Shown one piece after another: positions 51,706 through 60,437 of a stretch of DNA of 64,000 bases. The position numbers were made by a program, and so were the translations under genes. Under the pieces are notes generated by a model. It searched no databases. It saw only the letters and a program-made list of their open reading frames with translations, and was not told the DNA's origin. Source of the stretch: FEN-1219 sp039933105 (GTDB lineage: Bacteria; Pseudomonadota; Gammaproteobacteria; Steroidobacterales; Rariloculaceae); assembly GCA_039933105.1 (NCBI GenBank), contig JBDTOT010000015.1:35669-99668 (forward strand). The letters run 5' to 3'. Every line of letters starts with the position of its first letter. Positions within the stretch are counted from its first letter, which is position 1.

Positions 51706-53235
51706 ATGTGTGGACTCGTCGGAATCGTTGGCCATGAACCCGTGAACCAGGCGATCTACGACGCGCTGACGGTGTTGCAGCATCGCGGCCAGGACGCCGC
51801 GGGCATCATGACCGACGACGGTGGGCGGCTGCGGGTGCGCAAGGGTAACGGCCTGGTCCGCGACGTGTTCCAGGAACGGCATATGTTGAAGCTCGCGGGC
51901 AACGTGGGCTTGGGCCACGTCCGTTACCCGACGGCAGGCAGCTCGAGTCTCTCCGAAGCGCAGCCGTTCTATGTGAACTCGCCGTACGGCATCTGCCTCG
52001 CGCACAACGGCAATCTCGTGAACATGGACGAGCTCAAACGCCTCGTCGAGCAACACGATCACCGTCACCTGAATACGAACTCCGATTCCGAGGTCCTGCT
52101 GAACGTATTCGCCCACGAGCTCGGCAAGCACGCTGCGAATGGTGTCAAGCCGCAGCAGATTCTCGACGCCGTCGAGGCTTTGTACAGACGTTGTTCCGGC
52201 GGCTACGCAGTCGTCGCGATGATCATCGGCTACGGCATCGTGGCGTTTCGAGACCCCCATGGCATCCGCCCGCTCGTGCTCGGTATTCGCGAGACGCCGA
52301 ACGGGGTAGAGCACATGGTGGCCTCCGAGAGCGTGGCGCTCGACGCCGTCGGTTTCGAGCTCGAGCGCGACATCCTGCCGGGCGAAGCGGTGTTCATCGA
52401 CAAGCGCGGCTATCTGCACAGTCGCCAGACCACGGCTCGCGTGGGTTACACGCCGTGCATCTTCGAGTTCGTATATTTCGCACGACCGGACTCGATCATC
52501 GACAATTTGTCGGTCTACAAAGCCCGCATGCGCATGGGTGAAACCCTCGCTGCGAAAATTCTGCGCGTGCGCCCCGATCACGACATCGACGTCGTGATTC
52601 CCATTCCGGACACGTCGCGTACGGCCGCCATGCAAGTCGCGCAGGGCTTGGGCGTTAAATATCGTGAAGGCTTCATCAAGAATCGCTACATCGGTCGCAC
52701 GTTCATCATGCCGGAACAGTCGGCACGCAAGGCGTCGATCCGGCGCAAGCTGAACGCGATCGGCCTCGAGTTCCAGGGCAAGAACGTCATGCTCGTCGAC
52801 GACTCCGTCGTGCGGGGCACCACGTCGCAGCAGATCATCGACATGGCCCGCGAAGCCGGCGCGAAGAAAGTCTACTTTGCCTCCGCTGCACCTCCAGTGC
52901 GTTACCCGAACGTCTACGGCATCGATATGCCTGCCGCCGGCGAGCTCGTTGCTGCCGGCCGAACGGTCGAGCAGGTGCAGCGCAAGATCGGCGCCGATTG
53001 GCTCGTGTATCAGGATCTCGACGATCTCGTGCAAGCCGTGCGTCATGAGAAGGCAGGCGTCGACGGCTTCGACACGTCGTGCTTCTCAGGCGAGTACGTG
53101 ACAGGCGACGTGAGCCGTGCGTATCTCGACGCGCTCGAGGTCCGTCGTTCGAATTCGGCAAAGGCGCGGCGCGACGCGAAGATTCGCGCCGAAGAGCTCG
53201 ACGACGACACCATGCAAGTAGCGAGCGGACTGTGA
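51706..53235 (+). CDS. purF: Amidophosphoribosyltransferase
   Basis: 509 residues. Commits PRPP to purine synthesis using glutamine amide nitrogen. Mature N-terminal MCGLVGIVG exposes the Ntn catalytic Cys; no propeptide or Fe-S motif, so the E. coli-type enzyme. Glutaminase: LQHRGQDAAGIMTDD, GLGHVRYPTAGSSS, LAHNGNLVN. PRPP loop: VMLVDDSVVRGTTSQQII. Complete. The kinase gene starts 3 bp after its stop. Confidence 0.97.
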   Translation: MCGLVGIVGHEPVNQAIYDALTVLQHRGQDAAGIMTDDGGRLRVRKGNGLVRDVFQERHMLKLAGNVGLGHVRYPTAGSSSLSEAQPFYVNSPYGICLAHNGNLVNMDELKRLVEQHDHRHLNTNSDSEVLLNVFAHELGKHAANGVKPQQILDAVEALYRRCSGGYAVVAMIIGYGIVAFRDPHGIRPLVLGIRETPNGVEHMVASESVALDAVGFELERDILPGEAVFIDKRGYLHSRQTTARVGYTPCIFEFVYFARPDSIIDNLSVYKARMRMGETLAAKILRVRPDHDIDVVIPIPDTSRTAAMQVAQGLGVKYREGFIKNRYIGRTFIMPEQSARKASIRRKLNAIGLEFQGKNVMLVDDSVVRGTTSQQIIDMAREAGAKKVYFASAAPPVRYPNVYGIDMPAAGELVAAGRTVEQVQRKIGADWLVYQDLDDLVQAVRHEKAGVDGFDTSCFSGEYVTGDVSRAYLDALEVRRSNSAKARRDAKIRAEELDDDTMQVASGL

Positions 53236-53238
53236 ATC

Positions 53239-54450
53239 TTGCGCTTCCTAATCGTTGATGACGACGCCGACTACCGGCAGCTGCTGCGCTATCACCTCGA
53301 GGTCGAGTGGCCCGATGCAGTCATCGACGAATATCAGCCGAGCTCGGCTGGGCCGCTACCGTCTAGCCTTGCTTTAGCCGACATCGATCTCATTCTGCTC
53401 GGCCATCCGACCGCAGCCCATGATGGCCTCGAGTTTCTCGGGCGCTTGTGCAAAAGCGCGGCATGTCCGCCCGTGCTGCTGTTCGCGGCCGAGAGCGACG
53501 AATTCCTGGCCGTGGACGCGCTGAAGGCCGGCGCCGCAAACTTCTTCCCGAAAGACCGCGTGAAGCACCAGCGGCTCATTGCCGCGGTGAGTGCCGAGTT
53601 GAAGGTCGACCGCCTGGACCCCGCCGGCATGATGCTGGCGAACCACCGAGTGCTGAACGGGACGAGCAAGCGGCGTGTCGTCGCGAAGCTATACGCGAGC
53701 GACCTGTCGTCCATCTATCTCGCGGAGTCGGAGGATGGAACCGAGCGGCTCGCGCTGAAGGTCTTGCGTCACGTGCCCGATGCCGGTGGCGGCAGGCTGT
53801 TCGATCGCTTTCTTCAGGAGTACGAGGTCATTGCCCGCGTCGACCATCCGAACGTCGTGCGAATCTTCGATCTCGGCGTTGCCGACGATCACGCGTACCT
53901 CGCGATGGAGTATCTCGGCGCCGGCAGCCTCGCGGAGCGGCTGGTGCGAGCACTGGAGCCGGCGACGGTGCTCGGGTATGCGCGCCAGATCGGCGGCGCA
54001 TTGCAGGCGATTCACGATGCCGGTGTGCTGCACCGGGACCTCAAGCCCGGCAACATCATGTTTCGCGAGGACGGCAGTCTCGCGTTGATCGACTTCGGGC
54101 TCGCAAAACAGATGCGGTTGCACGCCGCGCTCACCGGCACCGGGCAGATATTCGGCACGCCATACTACATGAGCCCCGAGCAAGGCCATGCGGAGCCGAC
54201 GGACGAGCGCAGCGATCTCTACAGCGTGGGCTGCATCCTGTACGAGATGCTCACGGGCGCTCGGCCGTTCACGGCAAGCTCGCCGATGGGTGTGATCTAC
54301 CGGCACGCGCACGCGCCTCGGCCGCGTCTCGTGCGCGCGTTGACCGGTTTTCAGCCCGTGCTCGATCGCTTGTTGGCTGTCGAACGTCTGGAGCGCTTTC
54401 AGTGCGCCGCCGAGATGGTGGCCGCATTGGACGACGTCAGGCTCACCTAG
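53239..54450 (+). CDS. Receiver-Ser/Thr kinase fusion with a degenerate receiver
   Basis: 403 residues from TTG 53239, 3 bp after purF. A receiver-like domain (1-125) begins FLIVDDDADYRQLL with the acidic pair, but beta-3 reads DLILLGHPTAAHDGLEFL, so Gly55 stands where the phosphorylated Asp should be: a pseudo-receiver. A kinase follows: LALKVLRH (Lys), HRDLKPGNIMF, LIDFGLAK, FGTPYYMSPEQ, RSDLYSVGCILYEMLTGARPF. The glycine loop (KLYASDLSSIYLAES) is weakly conserved. No membrane segment. Unusual tail of the purF operon; substrate unknown. Confidence 0.9.
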   Translation: MRFLIVDDDADYRQLLRYHLEVEWPDAVIDEYQPSSAGPLPSSLALADIDLILLGHPTAAHDGLEFLGRLCKSAACPPVLLFAAESDEFLAVDALKAGAANFFPKDRVKHQRLIAAVSAELKVDRLDPAGMMLANHRVLNGTSKRRVVAKLYASDLSSIYLAESEDGTERLALKVLRHVPDAGGGRLFDRFLQEYEVIARVDHPNVVRIFDLGVADDHAYLAMEYLGAGSLAERLVRALEPATVLGYARQIGGALQAIHDAGVLHRDLKPGNIMFREDGSLALIDFGLAKQMRLHAALTGTGQIFGTPYYMSPEQGHAEPTDERSDLYSVGCILYEMLTGARPFTASSPMGVIYRHAHAPRPRLVRALTGFQPVLDRLLAVERLERFQCAAEMVAALDDVRLT

Positions 54451-54465
54451 CAGTACGCCACGCCG

Positions 54466-55179
54466 CTAGTAGGTGAGTTTGGGTCCGCTCGTGTCCCAGC
54501 GCGCGAAGCTGTCCTGTTCATACCATGCACCGAGCACGATGCGCTGCGCAGGGCGGCCGTCGAGCGTGAAGCGATGGATCGCGGGGCGGTGCGTATGGCC
54601 GTGCAGCAGGAAGCGCACGTCGAACTCGCGCATCGTGCGCTCCACGGTGGCTTGATTCACGTCCATGATGGATTCGGCCTTGGCAGCGATCTCCGCGGCG
54701 CTCATCTGCCGCAGGTCCGTCGCGATCTTGCGTCGCTCGGCCACCGGTTTCGCCAGAAATTCGTGCTGCCACGCAGGGCTGCGCAGTTGGCCGCGCAGCG
54801 TCTGATAGCGCGTATCGTCGGTGCACAGTAGATCGCCATGTGTCAGCAGTACGGGCTCGCCGTTGATGTCGATGCGCTCGTAGTCGCCGAGCAACCGGCA
54901 ACCTGTGGCGGCGCAGAACCGTTCGCCCATCAAAAAATCGCGGTTGCCATGCATGACGGCGCATGAGATCCCGCTTCGCGTTGCTTCACGCAACGCCCCG
55001 AGAATGGGCGTCACCCGCGGATCGTCGTCGTCGTCGCCGATCCAGGCCTCGAACAGATCGCCAAGGATGTACAGATCAGTGGCGCCGCGCGCCTCTCGCT
55101 GCATGAATTGGGTGAAACGCTGAATGGTCTCCGGATGCTCTGCATCGAGGTGCAGATCGGAGATGAACAGGGCGGCCAT
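54466..55179 (-). CDS. lpxH: UDP-2,3-diacylglucosamine diphosphatase
   Basis: 237 residues. Fourth step of lipid A synthesis, at the cytoplasmic membrane face; calcineurin-like Mn2+ fold. LFISDLHLDAEHPETIQRF, LGDLFEAWIGDDD, VMHGNRDFLMGERF, LTHGDLLCTDD, and HGHTHRPAIH supply metal ligands. The gene follows the cyclophilin gene by 7 bp on the same strand; convergent with the receiver-kinase gene. Confidence 0.96.
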   Translation of the reverse strand: MAALFISDLHLDAEHPETIQRFTQFMQREARGATDLYILGDLFEAWIGDDDDDPRVTPILGALREATRSGISCAVMHGNRDFLMGERFCAATGCRLLGDYERIDINGEPVLLTHGDLLCTDDTRYQTLRGQLRSPAWQHEFLAKPVAERRKIATDLRQMSAAEIAAKAESIMDVNQATVERTMREFDVRFLLHGHTHRPAIHRFTLDGRPAQRIVLGAWYEQDSFARWDTSGPKLTY

Positions 55180-55186
55180 GGGACCG

Positions 55187-55771
55187 CTACTCGCCTAGAA
55201 TTTCGATGCTCTGGATCGTGATCGGCTGGACGGGTACGTTGCGATCGAAGGGACCGCCGGGCCCCGTGGGGCGGTGGCCGATGTCGTCGACAACCTCCAT
55301 CCCTTCCACGATCTTGCCGAACACCGCGTAACCCCAGCGCGTAGCGCGCGGGTTCAAGTCGAGATTGTCGGCCAAGTTGACGTAGAACTGAGTGGTGCCG
55401 GAGTGGGGATCGTTCGAACGTGCGAACCCGACGGTGCCGCGCAGGTTGCTCAAACCATTGCCGGACTCGTTCGGCACGTTGGTGGCGGTAGCCTTCAGCG
55501 TCAGGTCGGGTGTGTACCCGCCCCCTTGTACGATGAATCCCGCGACGACGCGGTGGAAGATCAGGCCGGCGTAGAAGCCCTGCTTTGCGTATTTTACGAA
55601 GGCGTCGACGGTCAGCGGTGCGCGGCCGCGATCAAGCTCCATCACGAAGTTACCGACGTTCGTGCTGACACGTGCTCGCAAGCCTGGGCTCGGGGCCGCG
55701 CTGCCGGATTGCTGGCCGATCCCGAGCGCGGGTACCAGCAGCAGAGAGAGAATGAGACCCGCCAGTCGCAT
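55187..55771 (-). CDS. Secreted cyclophilin-type peptidyl-prolyl isomerase
   Basis: 194 residues from ATG 55771. A signal peptide (LAGLILSLLLVPALGIG) targets it to the periplasm. Cyclophilin core: VSTNVGNFVMELDRGRAPLTVDAFVKYAKQGFYAGLIFHRVVAGFIVQGGGYTPD, GTVGFARSNDPHSGTTQFYVNLADN, YAVFGKIVEGMEVVDDI. Resembles PpiA. Upstream frame extension is antisense-like. Lies between folD and lpxH on the minus strand. Confidence 0.94.
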   Translation of the reverse strand: MRLAGLILSLLLVPALGIGQQSGSAAPSPGLRARVSTNVGNFVMELDRGRAPLTVDAFVKYAKQGFYAGLIFHRVVAGFIVQGGGYTPDLTLKATATNVPNESGNGLSNLRGTVGFARSNDPHSGTTQFYVNLADNLDLNPRATRWGYAVFGKIVEGMEVVDDIGHRPTGPGGPFDRNVPVQPITIQSIEILGE

Positions 55772-55833
55772 GTGTGCACGCCTCGCAGCTGTTGGCCGTG
55801 GATGATAGCCGACGCAGACCGCGGGCGGCACGT

Positions 55834-56760
55834 TCAACGGGCGCGCAGCTCGGCCGCCCTCACGGTGTTGGCCATTAACATGGCGATCGTCAGCGGCCCG
55901 ACCCCGCCCGGCACGGGCGTCAGAGCCCCAGCGGTGGCGGCCACGTCGGGGTGTACATCGCCGACCAGCACCGAGCCGCGTTTGCGGAACACCTCGAGCC
56001 GGTCGGGATAGCGAGCGAAGATCCGCTGCGCGTCTTCGAGCTTCGTTACGGAATTGATGCCCACATCGATTACGACGGCGCCCGGCTTGACGAACTCCGG
56101 CGTCACGAAGGCCGGCCGGCCAATCGCCGCGACCAGAATGTCGGCCTCGCGTGCCATCGCCGGCAAGTCGCGTGTGCGCGAATGGCAAATCGTGACGGTG
56201 GCGTTTTTGTGCAGCAGCAGTGCGGCCATCGGCTTGCCGACGATGTCCGAGCGACCGATCACGACGGCGTGCTTGCCTTCGATCTGAAGCTTCATGCGGA
56301 CCAGGAGCTCGATGACACCTGCCGGTGTGCAAGGCGCAAATCCCTCGCGATTCTGCACGACGCGGCCGGCCGATATCGGGCTGAAGCCGTCGACGTCTTT
56401 GGCGGGGTCGATCGTGTCGAATACCTGCTGTTCTGCGTTTGCGCCGAGCGATTTCGGCAGTGGCGATTGGACGAGGATGCCGTCAAAACGCGCGTCGTGG
56501 TTGAAGCGCTCCACGACGCTGAGCAAAGCAGCGAGCGTCGTAGCACTGGGCAGTCTCTCGAGATGTACTCCCATGCCCGCGTCTTCGGCCGTCTTCAGTT
56601 TGTTGCGGACATACACCTCCGACGCCGGATCGTCGCCCACGAGGATGATGGCAAGCGCGGGCGGTCGCCCGACCTTCGTTTTGACGCTGGCGACGCGGCC
56701 CTTGAGCTCGTCGCGGATTTGCTGGGCCACGGCTTTGCCATCTAGGAGGGTCGCAGTCAC
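55834..56760 (-). CDS. folD: Methylenetetrahydrofolate dehydrogenase/cyclohydrolase
   Basis: 308 residues from GTG 56760. Interconverts methylene-, methenyl- and formyl-tetrahydrofolate. LLDGKAVAQQIRDELKGRV, PPALAIILVGDDPASEVYVRNKLKTAEDAGM, DGILVQSPLPKSL, PAKDVDGFSPISAGRV, PCTPAGVIELL, VIGRSDIVGKPMAALLLHKNATVTICHSRT, PVPGGVGPLTIAMLMANTV. Complete. Reads away from the tRNA cluster. Supplies C1 units for purF's pathway. Confidence 0.96.
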   Translation of the reverse strand: MTATLLDGKAVAQQIRDELKGRVASVKTKVGRPPALAIILVGDDPASEVYVRNKLKTAEDAGMGVHLERLPSATTLAALLSVVERFNHDARFDGILVQSPLPKSLGANAEQQVFDTIDPAKDVDGFSPISAGRVVQNREGFAPCTPAGVIELLVRMKLQIEGKHAVVIGRSDIVGKPMAALLLHKNATVTICHSRTRDLPAMAREADILVAAIGRPAFVTPEFVKPGAVVIDVGINSVTKLEDAQRIFARYPDRLEVFRKRGSVLVGDVHPDVAATAGALTPVPGGVGPLTIAMLMANTVRAAELRAR

Positions 56761-56881
56761 GGGGATTCCTGGTTGGGCGGCGGGACGCGGATTCTCGCAC
56801 GAGCCTCTTTGGGGCCTCAAGGCTCGCCGCTGCTTGGTTTGCGGTCCTGCGCCGGCCCGCATAAGATGCCCGCCGTAGTAG

Positions 56882-56958
56882 CGGGGCATGGCGCAGTCTG
56901 GTAGCGCATCTGCTTTGGGAGCAGAGGGTCGCAGGTTCAAATCCTGCTGCCCCGACCA
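56882..56958 (+). tRNA. tRNA-Pro (anticodon TGG)
   Basis: 77 nt with encoded CCA. Acceptor CGGGGCA/TGCCCCG; D arm GCGCAGTCTGGTAGCGC; anticodon stem CTGCT-TTGGGAG-AGCAG reads TGG; T arm GCAGGTTCAAATCCTGC. First of a four-gene tRNA cluster. Confidence 0.97.
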
Positions 56959-56977
56959 TTAACCTCGAGTAAGAACG

Positions 56978-57053
56978 GCGCCCGTAGCTCAAGGGATAGA
57001 GCATCGGCCTTCTAAGCCGGGGGTTGCAGGTTCGAATCCTGCCGGGCGCGCCA
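56978..57053 (+). tRNA. tRNA-Arg (anticodon TCT)
   Basis: 76 nt with CCA. Acceptor GCGCCCG pairs with CGGGCGC; D arm GCTCAAGGGATAGAGC; anticodon loop CTTCTAA gives TCT; T arm GCAGGTTCGAATCCTGC. Confidence 0.97.
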
Positions 57054-57084
57054 TGGACCGATGCTATTACAATGTTAAGTCGCT

Positions 57085-57161
57085 GGTGGACGTAGCTCAG
57101 TTGGTAGAGCCCCGGATTGTGATTCCGGCCGTCGTGGGTTCGAGTCCCATCGTCCACCCCA
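57085..57161 (+). tRNA. tRNA-His (anticodon GTG)
   Basis: 77 nt including the extra 5' G (G-1) that pairs with C73, diagnostic of tRNA-His. Acceptor GTGGACG/CGTCCAC, anticodon loop TTGTGAT gives GTG, T arm GTGGGTTCGAGTCCCAT, encoded CCA. Confidence 0.97.
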
Positions 57162-57186
57162 ACTCTTGGGGCAGCGCGAAAGCATT

Positions 57187-57262
57187 GGGCCGTTAGCTCA
57201 ACTGGTAGAGCAGTGGACTCTTAATCCATTGGTTGTAGGTTCAAGTCCTACACGGCCCACCA
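57187..57262 (+). tRNA. tRNA-Lys (anticodon CTT)
   Basis: 76 nt with CCA. Acceptor GGGCCGT/ACGGCCC; anticodon stem TGGA-CTCTTAA-TCCA gives CTT; T arm GTAGGTTCAAGTCCTAC. Followed at once by two small hairpins (57265-57300). Confidence 0.95.
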
Positions 57263-57342
57263 TTCCGTGCCGGTCCGCACGGTGCGTCGCGAGTGACGCA
57301 TGTGGCAGAGCTGTTTGACGAGGCCACACGCAGCATCGACTC

Positions 57343-58413
57343 ATGCGAGCGCAGCTCTTCCTGAAAAAACTCGATCTCTACAGTGGCACTGGCCAGCTGC
57401 TGCGCACGCAGGTGCTCGCGCTGCGCGCTGCGGGTGTGGACGCGACGCTGGCGTGTGAGCGCGGCGGGCTGCGCTACTTTTTCCGCACGGGTATCAAGAC
57501 GAAGCACACTTCCGTGGCGGAGCTACGTGCGCGCGCCATTGACCGGGATGCGTTGATCGTCGACCACAACCTCTCGATTCCGGAAGCGCACGCTGTGTTC
57601 GTGCACAACCTGGCGACGGACGCGAATCGATTTCTGCCGACACCCGATCTTCGCAGCGCGGCCGCCGAACGCGAGTTTTTCCTCGCATTGCCCGAACACA
57701 CACCCTTGATCGCGAACTCGGCGCTCGTGAAAGCGGCTCTCGTCGAGCACTTCGCGTTGCGACCCGAGCGCATCGTCGTGCACCACCCGGGCCATGAGGC
57801 GGACCGATTTGCGTCAGGCTTGCGACAGGACCTCCGCGCGCGCGCGCGCAAGCAGCTTGGGTGGGGCGACTCCACGCCGGTGGTGGGCTTCGTCACGTCC
57901 GGTAATTTTCGCAAACGGGGTCTCGACTTACTGCTGTCAGCCGCGGAGCACATCGCTGCCGCCGAGCCCGAAACGCGTTTCTTGATCGTCGGCGCGCGTG
58001 AGTTGCCGAAGGAAGCGGAGCAGCACGCGCTGTTCGCGAGCGGCAAAGCGGCCTATCGGCCGAAGAACCACTCGCCGGAGCTGTGGATGGCGGCGCTCGA
58101 TCTGTTCGTCTACCCCGCGCGCTACGAGGAGTTCGGCATGGTCGTGCTCGAGGCTGTTGCGCTCGGCGTGCCTGTCGTGACGTCGCGGCGTGTCGGCGCC
58201 GCGGAATGCCTGCCTGCCGAGTATGAGCCCTGGCTCAGCGCGGCGCCCGAGGTCGATGAGTTCGCTGCGCGCACGCTGTCCCTAATGCGCGACGCCGCGG
58301 CGCGAGCGCGGCTCGCCGCCGCCGGCATTCATGCCGCGGAGACACAGGACGCGCACCGTTATGGTGTCGAGACCGCCGCCACGATCCTTGCTCAGAAGCG
58401 CCAGCTCAAATAG
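57343..58413 (+). CDS. GT4-type glycosyltransferase
   Basis: 356 residues. Two-lobed GT-B fold with a Rossmann start (FLKKLDLYSGTGQLLRTQVLALRAAGVDATLACE), an inter-lobe region (IVVHHPGHEADRF), and a C-lobe with GFVTSGNFRKRGLDLLLSAAEHI (GxxxxRKG donor contact) and ALDLFVYPARYEEFGMVVLEAVALGVPVVTSRRVGAAECLP carrying the family 4 Glu pair (E-x7-E). Donor and acceptor are unknown; likely surface-polysaccharide or lipopolysaccharide assembly given the neighbouring outer-membrane genes. Starts 81 bp after tRNA-Lys. Confidence 0.88.
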   Translation: MRAQLFLKKLDLYSGTGQLLRTQVLALRAAGVDATLACERGGLRYFFRTGIKTKHTSVAELRARAIDRDALIVDHNLSIPEAHAVFVHNLATDANRFLPTPDLRSAAAEREFFLALPEHTPLIANSALVKAALVEHFALRPERIVVHHPGHEADRFASGLRQDLRARARKQLGWGDSTPVVGFVTSGNFRKRGLDLLLSAAEHIAAAEPETRFLIVGARELPKEAEQHALFASGKAAYRPKNHSPELWMAALDLFVYPARYEEFGMVVLEAVALGVPVVTSRRVGAAECLPAEYEPWLSAAPEVDEFAARTLSLMRDAAARARLAAAGIHAAETQDAHRYGVETAATILAQKRQLK

Positions 58414-58946
58414 ACGCTGATTCCCGTCAGGTCGTAGAAGTTGTCGGAGCTGCCGCCCTGCGGGTCCGTAGGCAGCAGATTGTCCCGCGCGATCTTGTCG
58501 CCGTATCTAACGTCGACGCTCAAATCCCACTTCGGCCGCAGATCCTTGAACTGGACGCCGCCGCCGAAGTAGTAACCGTACGCCGGCGTTGCAAGGTCTA
58601 GACGCGCGGCTCCTGCGAACGCGTTGATCGCGAGACGCTGCGACAGATTGAAGCGATAGTCGAGTGCGCGAATCGCGAGCAACGTGTTCGAGTCGACGTC
58701 GTCGAGTTCGAGCCGTACGCCGATGTCGCCGCCCTTCGGCAACTCGCGACGGACGCCGACACCGAGGTGCAAGCCCGTCGTGTTCGTCGTGATTCGCGCC
58801 TGCTGATTCGCGATTTTCGCTCCGACGCGCGCTGAGTTGAGCCCGAGATCGACGAACGGGTCGGCGAGCGCCGTCGCGGCGTGCAATGCGAGGCCTGCGC
58901 AGCACACGAGCGTGAGACATAAGTGACGCTGCGGGGGTGTCTGCAT
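58392..58946 (-). CDS. Outer-membrane beta-barrel protein
   Basis: 184 residues from ATG 58946. Signal peptide (LTLVCCAGLALHAATALA) ending AQ/DP; alternating hydrophobic strands (VGAKIANQQARITTNTTGLHLGVGVRREL, AINAFAGAARLDLATPAYGYYFGGGVQF, KWDLSVDVRYGD) and the terminal aromatic phenylalanine (YLSWRF) typical of outer-membrane barrels. Probably an 8-strand OmpA-like/OmpX-like barrel; no further identity. Its end overlaps the glycosyltransferase gene by 22 bp (convergent); it reads on from the Wzi gene with 17 bp between them. Confidence 0.75.
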   Translation of the reverse strand: MQTPPQRHLCLTLVCCAGLALHAATALADPFVDLGLNSARVGAKIANQQARITTNTTGLHLGVGVRRELPKGGDIGVRLELDDVDSNTLLAIRALDYRFNLSQRLAINAFAGAARLDLATPAYGYYFGGGVQFKDLRPKWDLSVDVRYGDKIARDNLLPTDPQGGSSDNFYDLTGISVYLSWRF

Positions 58947-58963
58947 GCTAGGTGATCTCGCCA

Positions 58964-60409
58964 TTAATACCGAACGAACGCGCTCAAACGGCCGAACGAT
59001 TCCCCGAAGCTGTCGCGCCCCGCGTTGGCTTCGGCCCCAACGGTGAATTGCCGCCAGCGCCGGCTGTAGCGAACGTCGACGAGGTGCGCACGCTCGTAGT
59101 CGACGCCGCCATAGGTCTGGTTGTCGAGCGTACGGTACGTGGCTTCGATGTCTGCGCCGCCGCGCGCGCGAAAGCCGACGCGCGCAAGCCAGCTACGCGC
59201 TCCGACGTCGTTGCCGGTGACGCGCCAGTCTGCGCCCCAATGGCCGATCACGCGGCCGTCGTTGCGCAAGCCGTCCTGGTAGATGTGATGCACATACCAG
59301 GCGTTTTGCCACTCGCTGATCTCGAACGTCAGCGCGAAACGTCCCTTGATCTGCGGCAGCTCGACACCCGCGGCGAGAGCCGAATTGCCGAGGCGGAAAC
59401 TGTTGTGCGTCGAGGTGTCTTCGCCGGCATATTCGAGATAGACCGCCACCGGGATCGTAGCCGGGACGAGGAATCGCGACGTGAACGACGCGGCTTGGTT
59501 GCCGAATTCGGCGTTCGGATCGCTGCCAGTGCTCGTGTTGTCGGTCGATGGCTTTACGAACGCGCGGAATAGATCGCCGACGGAGTGCGCCCGCTCGCCG
59601 CCGCCGAATTGCAGCAGCCGGTTCACGCCGAACGACCACCCTGGGAACGGCTCGATCGATAAGTGCACTCCTGCCAGCAGCGGTCGGCCGGAGATCAGGC
59701 TCCCCTGAAACGCGATGTGATCGGAGCTGCTCATCTGCGCCACGAATGCTTCGTAGTGGATGTTGAAGCGCGTGAACAGCTGGTAGTTGGAAATCGTCAC
59801 CGACGGCATCGTGGCCGCCTCCGTGCTGAGCAGCATCGCGCTCTCGCTCAGGGGCGACATCCAGTGGTCGCGGTAGCCGATGTCGAGCTGCAAAAACTCG
59901 CGGCCGTAGCTGACCATGGTTCCGGTCGGCGTGGTGGCGCCGTCATATGCCTGAACGCCGCCGCTGACGAGTAGGTATTCGCTGGGCTGCCAGAACACGG
60001 CACCCGTGATCTCGTAATTGCTGTCACTCGACATGCCGTGTCGATTCGGCAACGGCGTGGCCGCGCCGGAGCTGCCTCCCACGGCGGCGGAGAGATAGCT
60101 AATGCCCGCGCTCCGCATGAAGCCCGCGAGATACTCACGCACCTCGTCGCAGAGCTGTGCGTCGCGTTCGCAGGCTTTCGGCAGCGCGTCGAGTACGGTG
60201 GCGGCCGCGATCGGCCGCGTGAGGATTGGGCGATCTGCGAGAATCAGCAGCCGCTCGATCTTGCGCTCGATCTCGGGGGATTGGTGCAGGGGTAAGTACG
60301 GGCTCACACCGCGCGCACGCGCGGGCGTTACACCAATCGATGACGCCAAAGCCAGACAGGTCGCGAGCAGTCGTATGGCCGTAGGTCTTGCTATTTTTAT
60401 CGCCGACAC
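58964..60409 (-). CDS. Capsule assembly Wzi-like outer-membrane protein
   Basis: About 481 residues from a GTG at 60409; ATGs at 60451/60448 and a start at 60520 are also in frame, but the signal peptide (IRLLATCLALASSIGVTPARA) begins near 60409. The mature protein is a large beta-rich barrel with Wzi-family features: SPYLPLHQSPEIERKIERLLILADRPILTRPIAAATVLDAL, WSFGVNRLLQFGGGER, PVAVYLEYAGEDTSTHNSF, and a C-terminal aromatic (SAFVRY). Wzi anchors or exports capsule at the cell surface. No wza/wzb/wzc genes are seen nearby. Confidence 0.8.
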   Translation of the reverse strand: MSAIKIARPTAIRLLATCLALASSIGVTPARARGVSPYLPLHQSPEIERKIERLLILADRPILTRPIAAATVLDALPKACERDAQLCDEVREYLAGFMRSAGISYLSAAVGGSSGAATPLPNRHGMSSDSNYEITGAVFWQPSEYLLVSGGVQAYDGATTPTGTMVSYGREFLQLDIGYRDHWMSPLSESAMLLSTEAATMPSVTISNYQLFTRFNIHYEAFVAQMSSSDHIAFQGSLISGRPLLAGVHLSIEPFPGWSFGVNRLLQFGGGERAHSVGDLFRAFVKPSTDNTSTGSDPNAEFGNQAASFTSRFLVPATIPVAVYLEYAGEDTSTHNSFRLGNSALAAGVELPQIKGRFALTFEISEWQNAWYVHHIYQDGLRNDGRVIGHWGADWRVTGNDVGARSWLARVGFRARGGADIEATYRTLDNQTYGGVDYERAHLVDVRYSRRWRQFTVGAEANAGRDSFGESFGRLSAFVRY

Positions 60410-60437
60410 TCGAGCCCCGAACCGCTGTGGATGAAGC

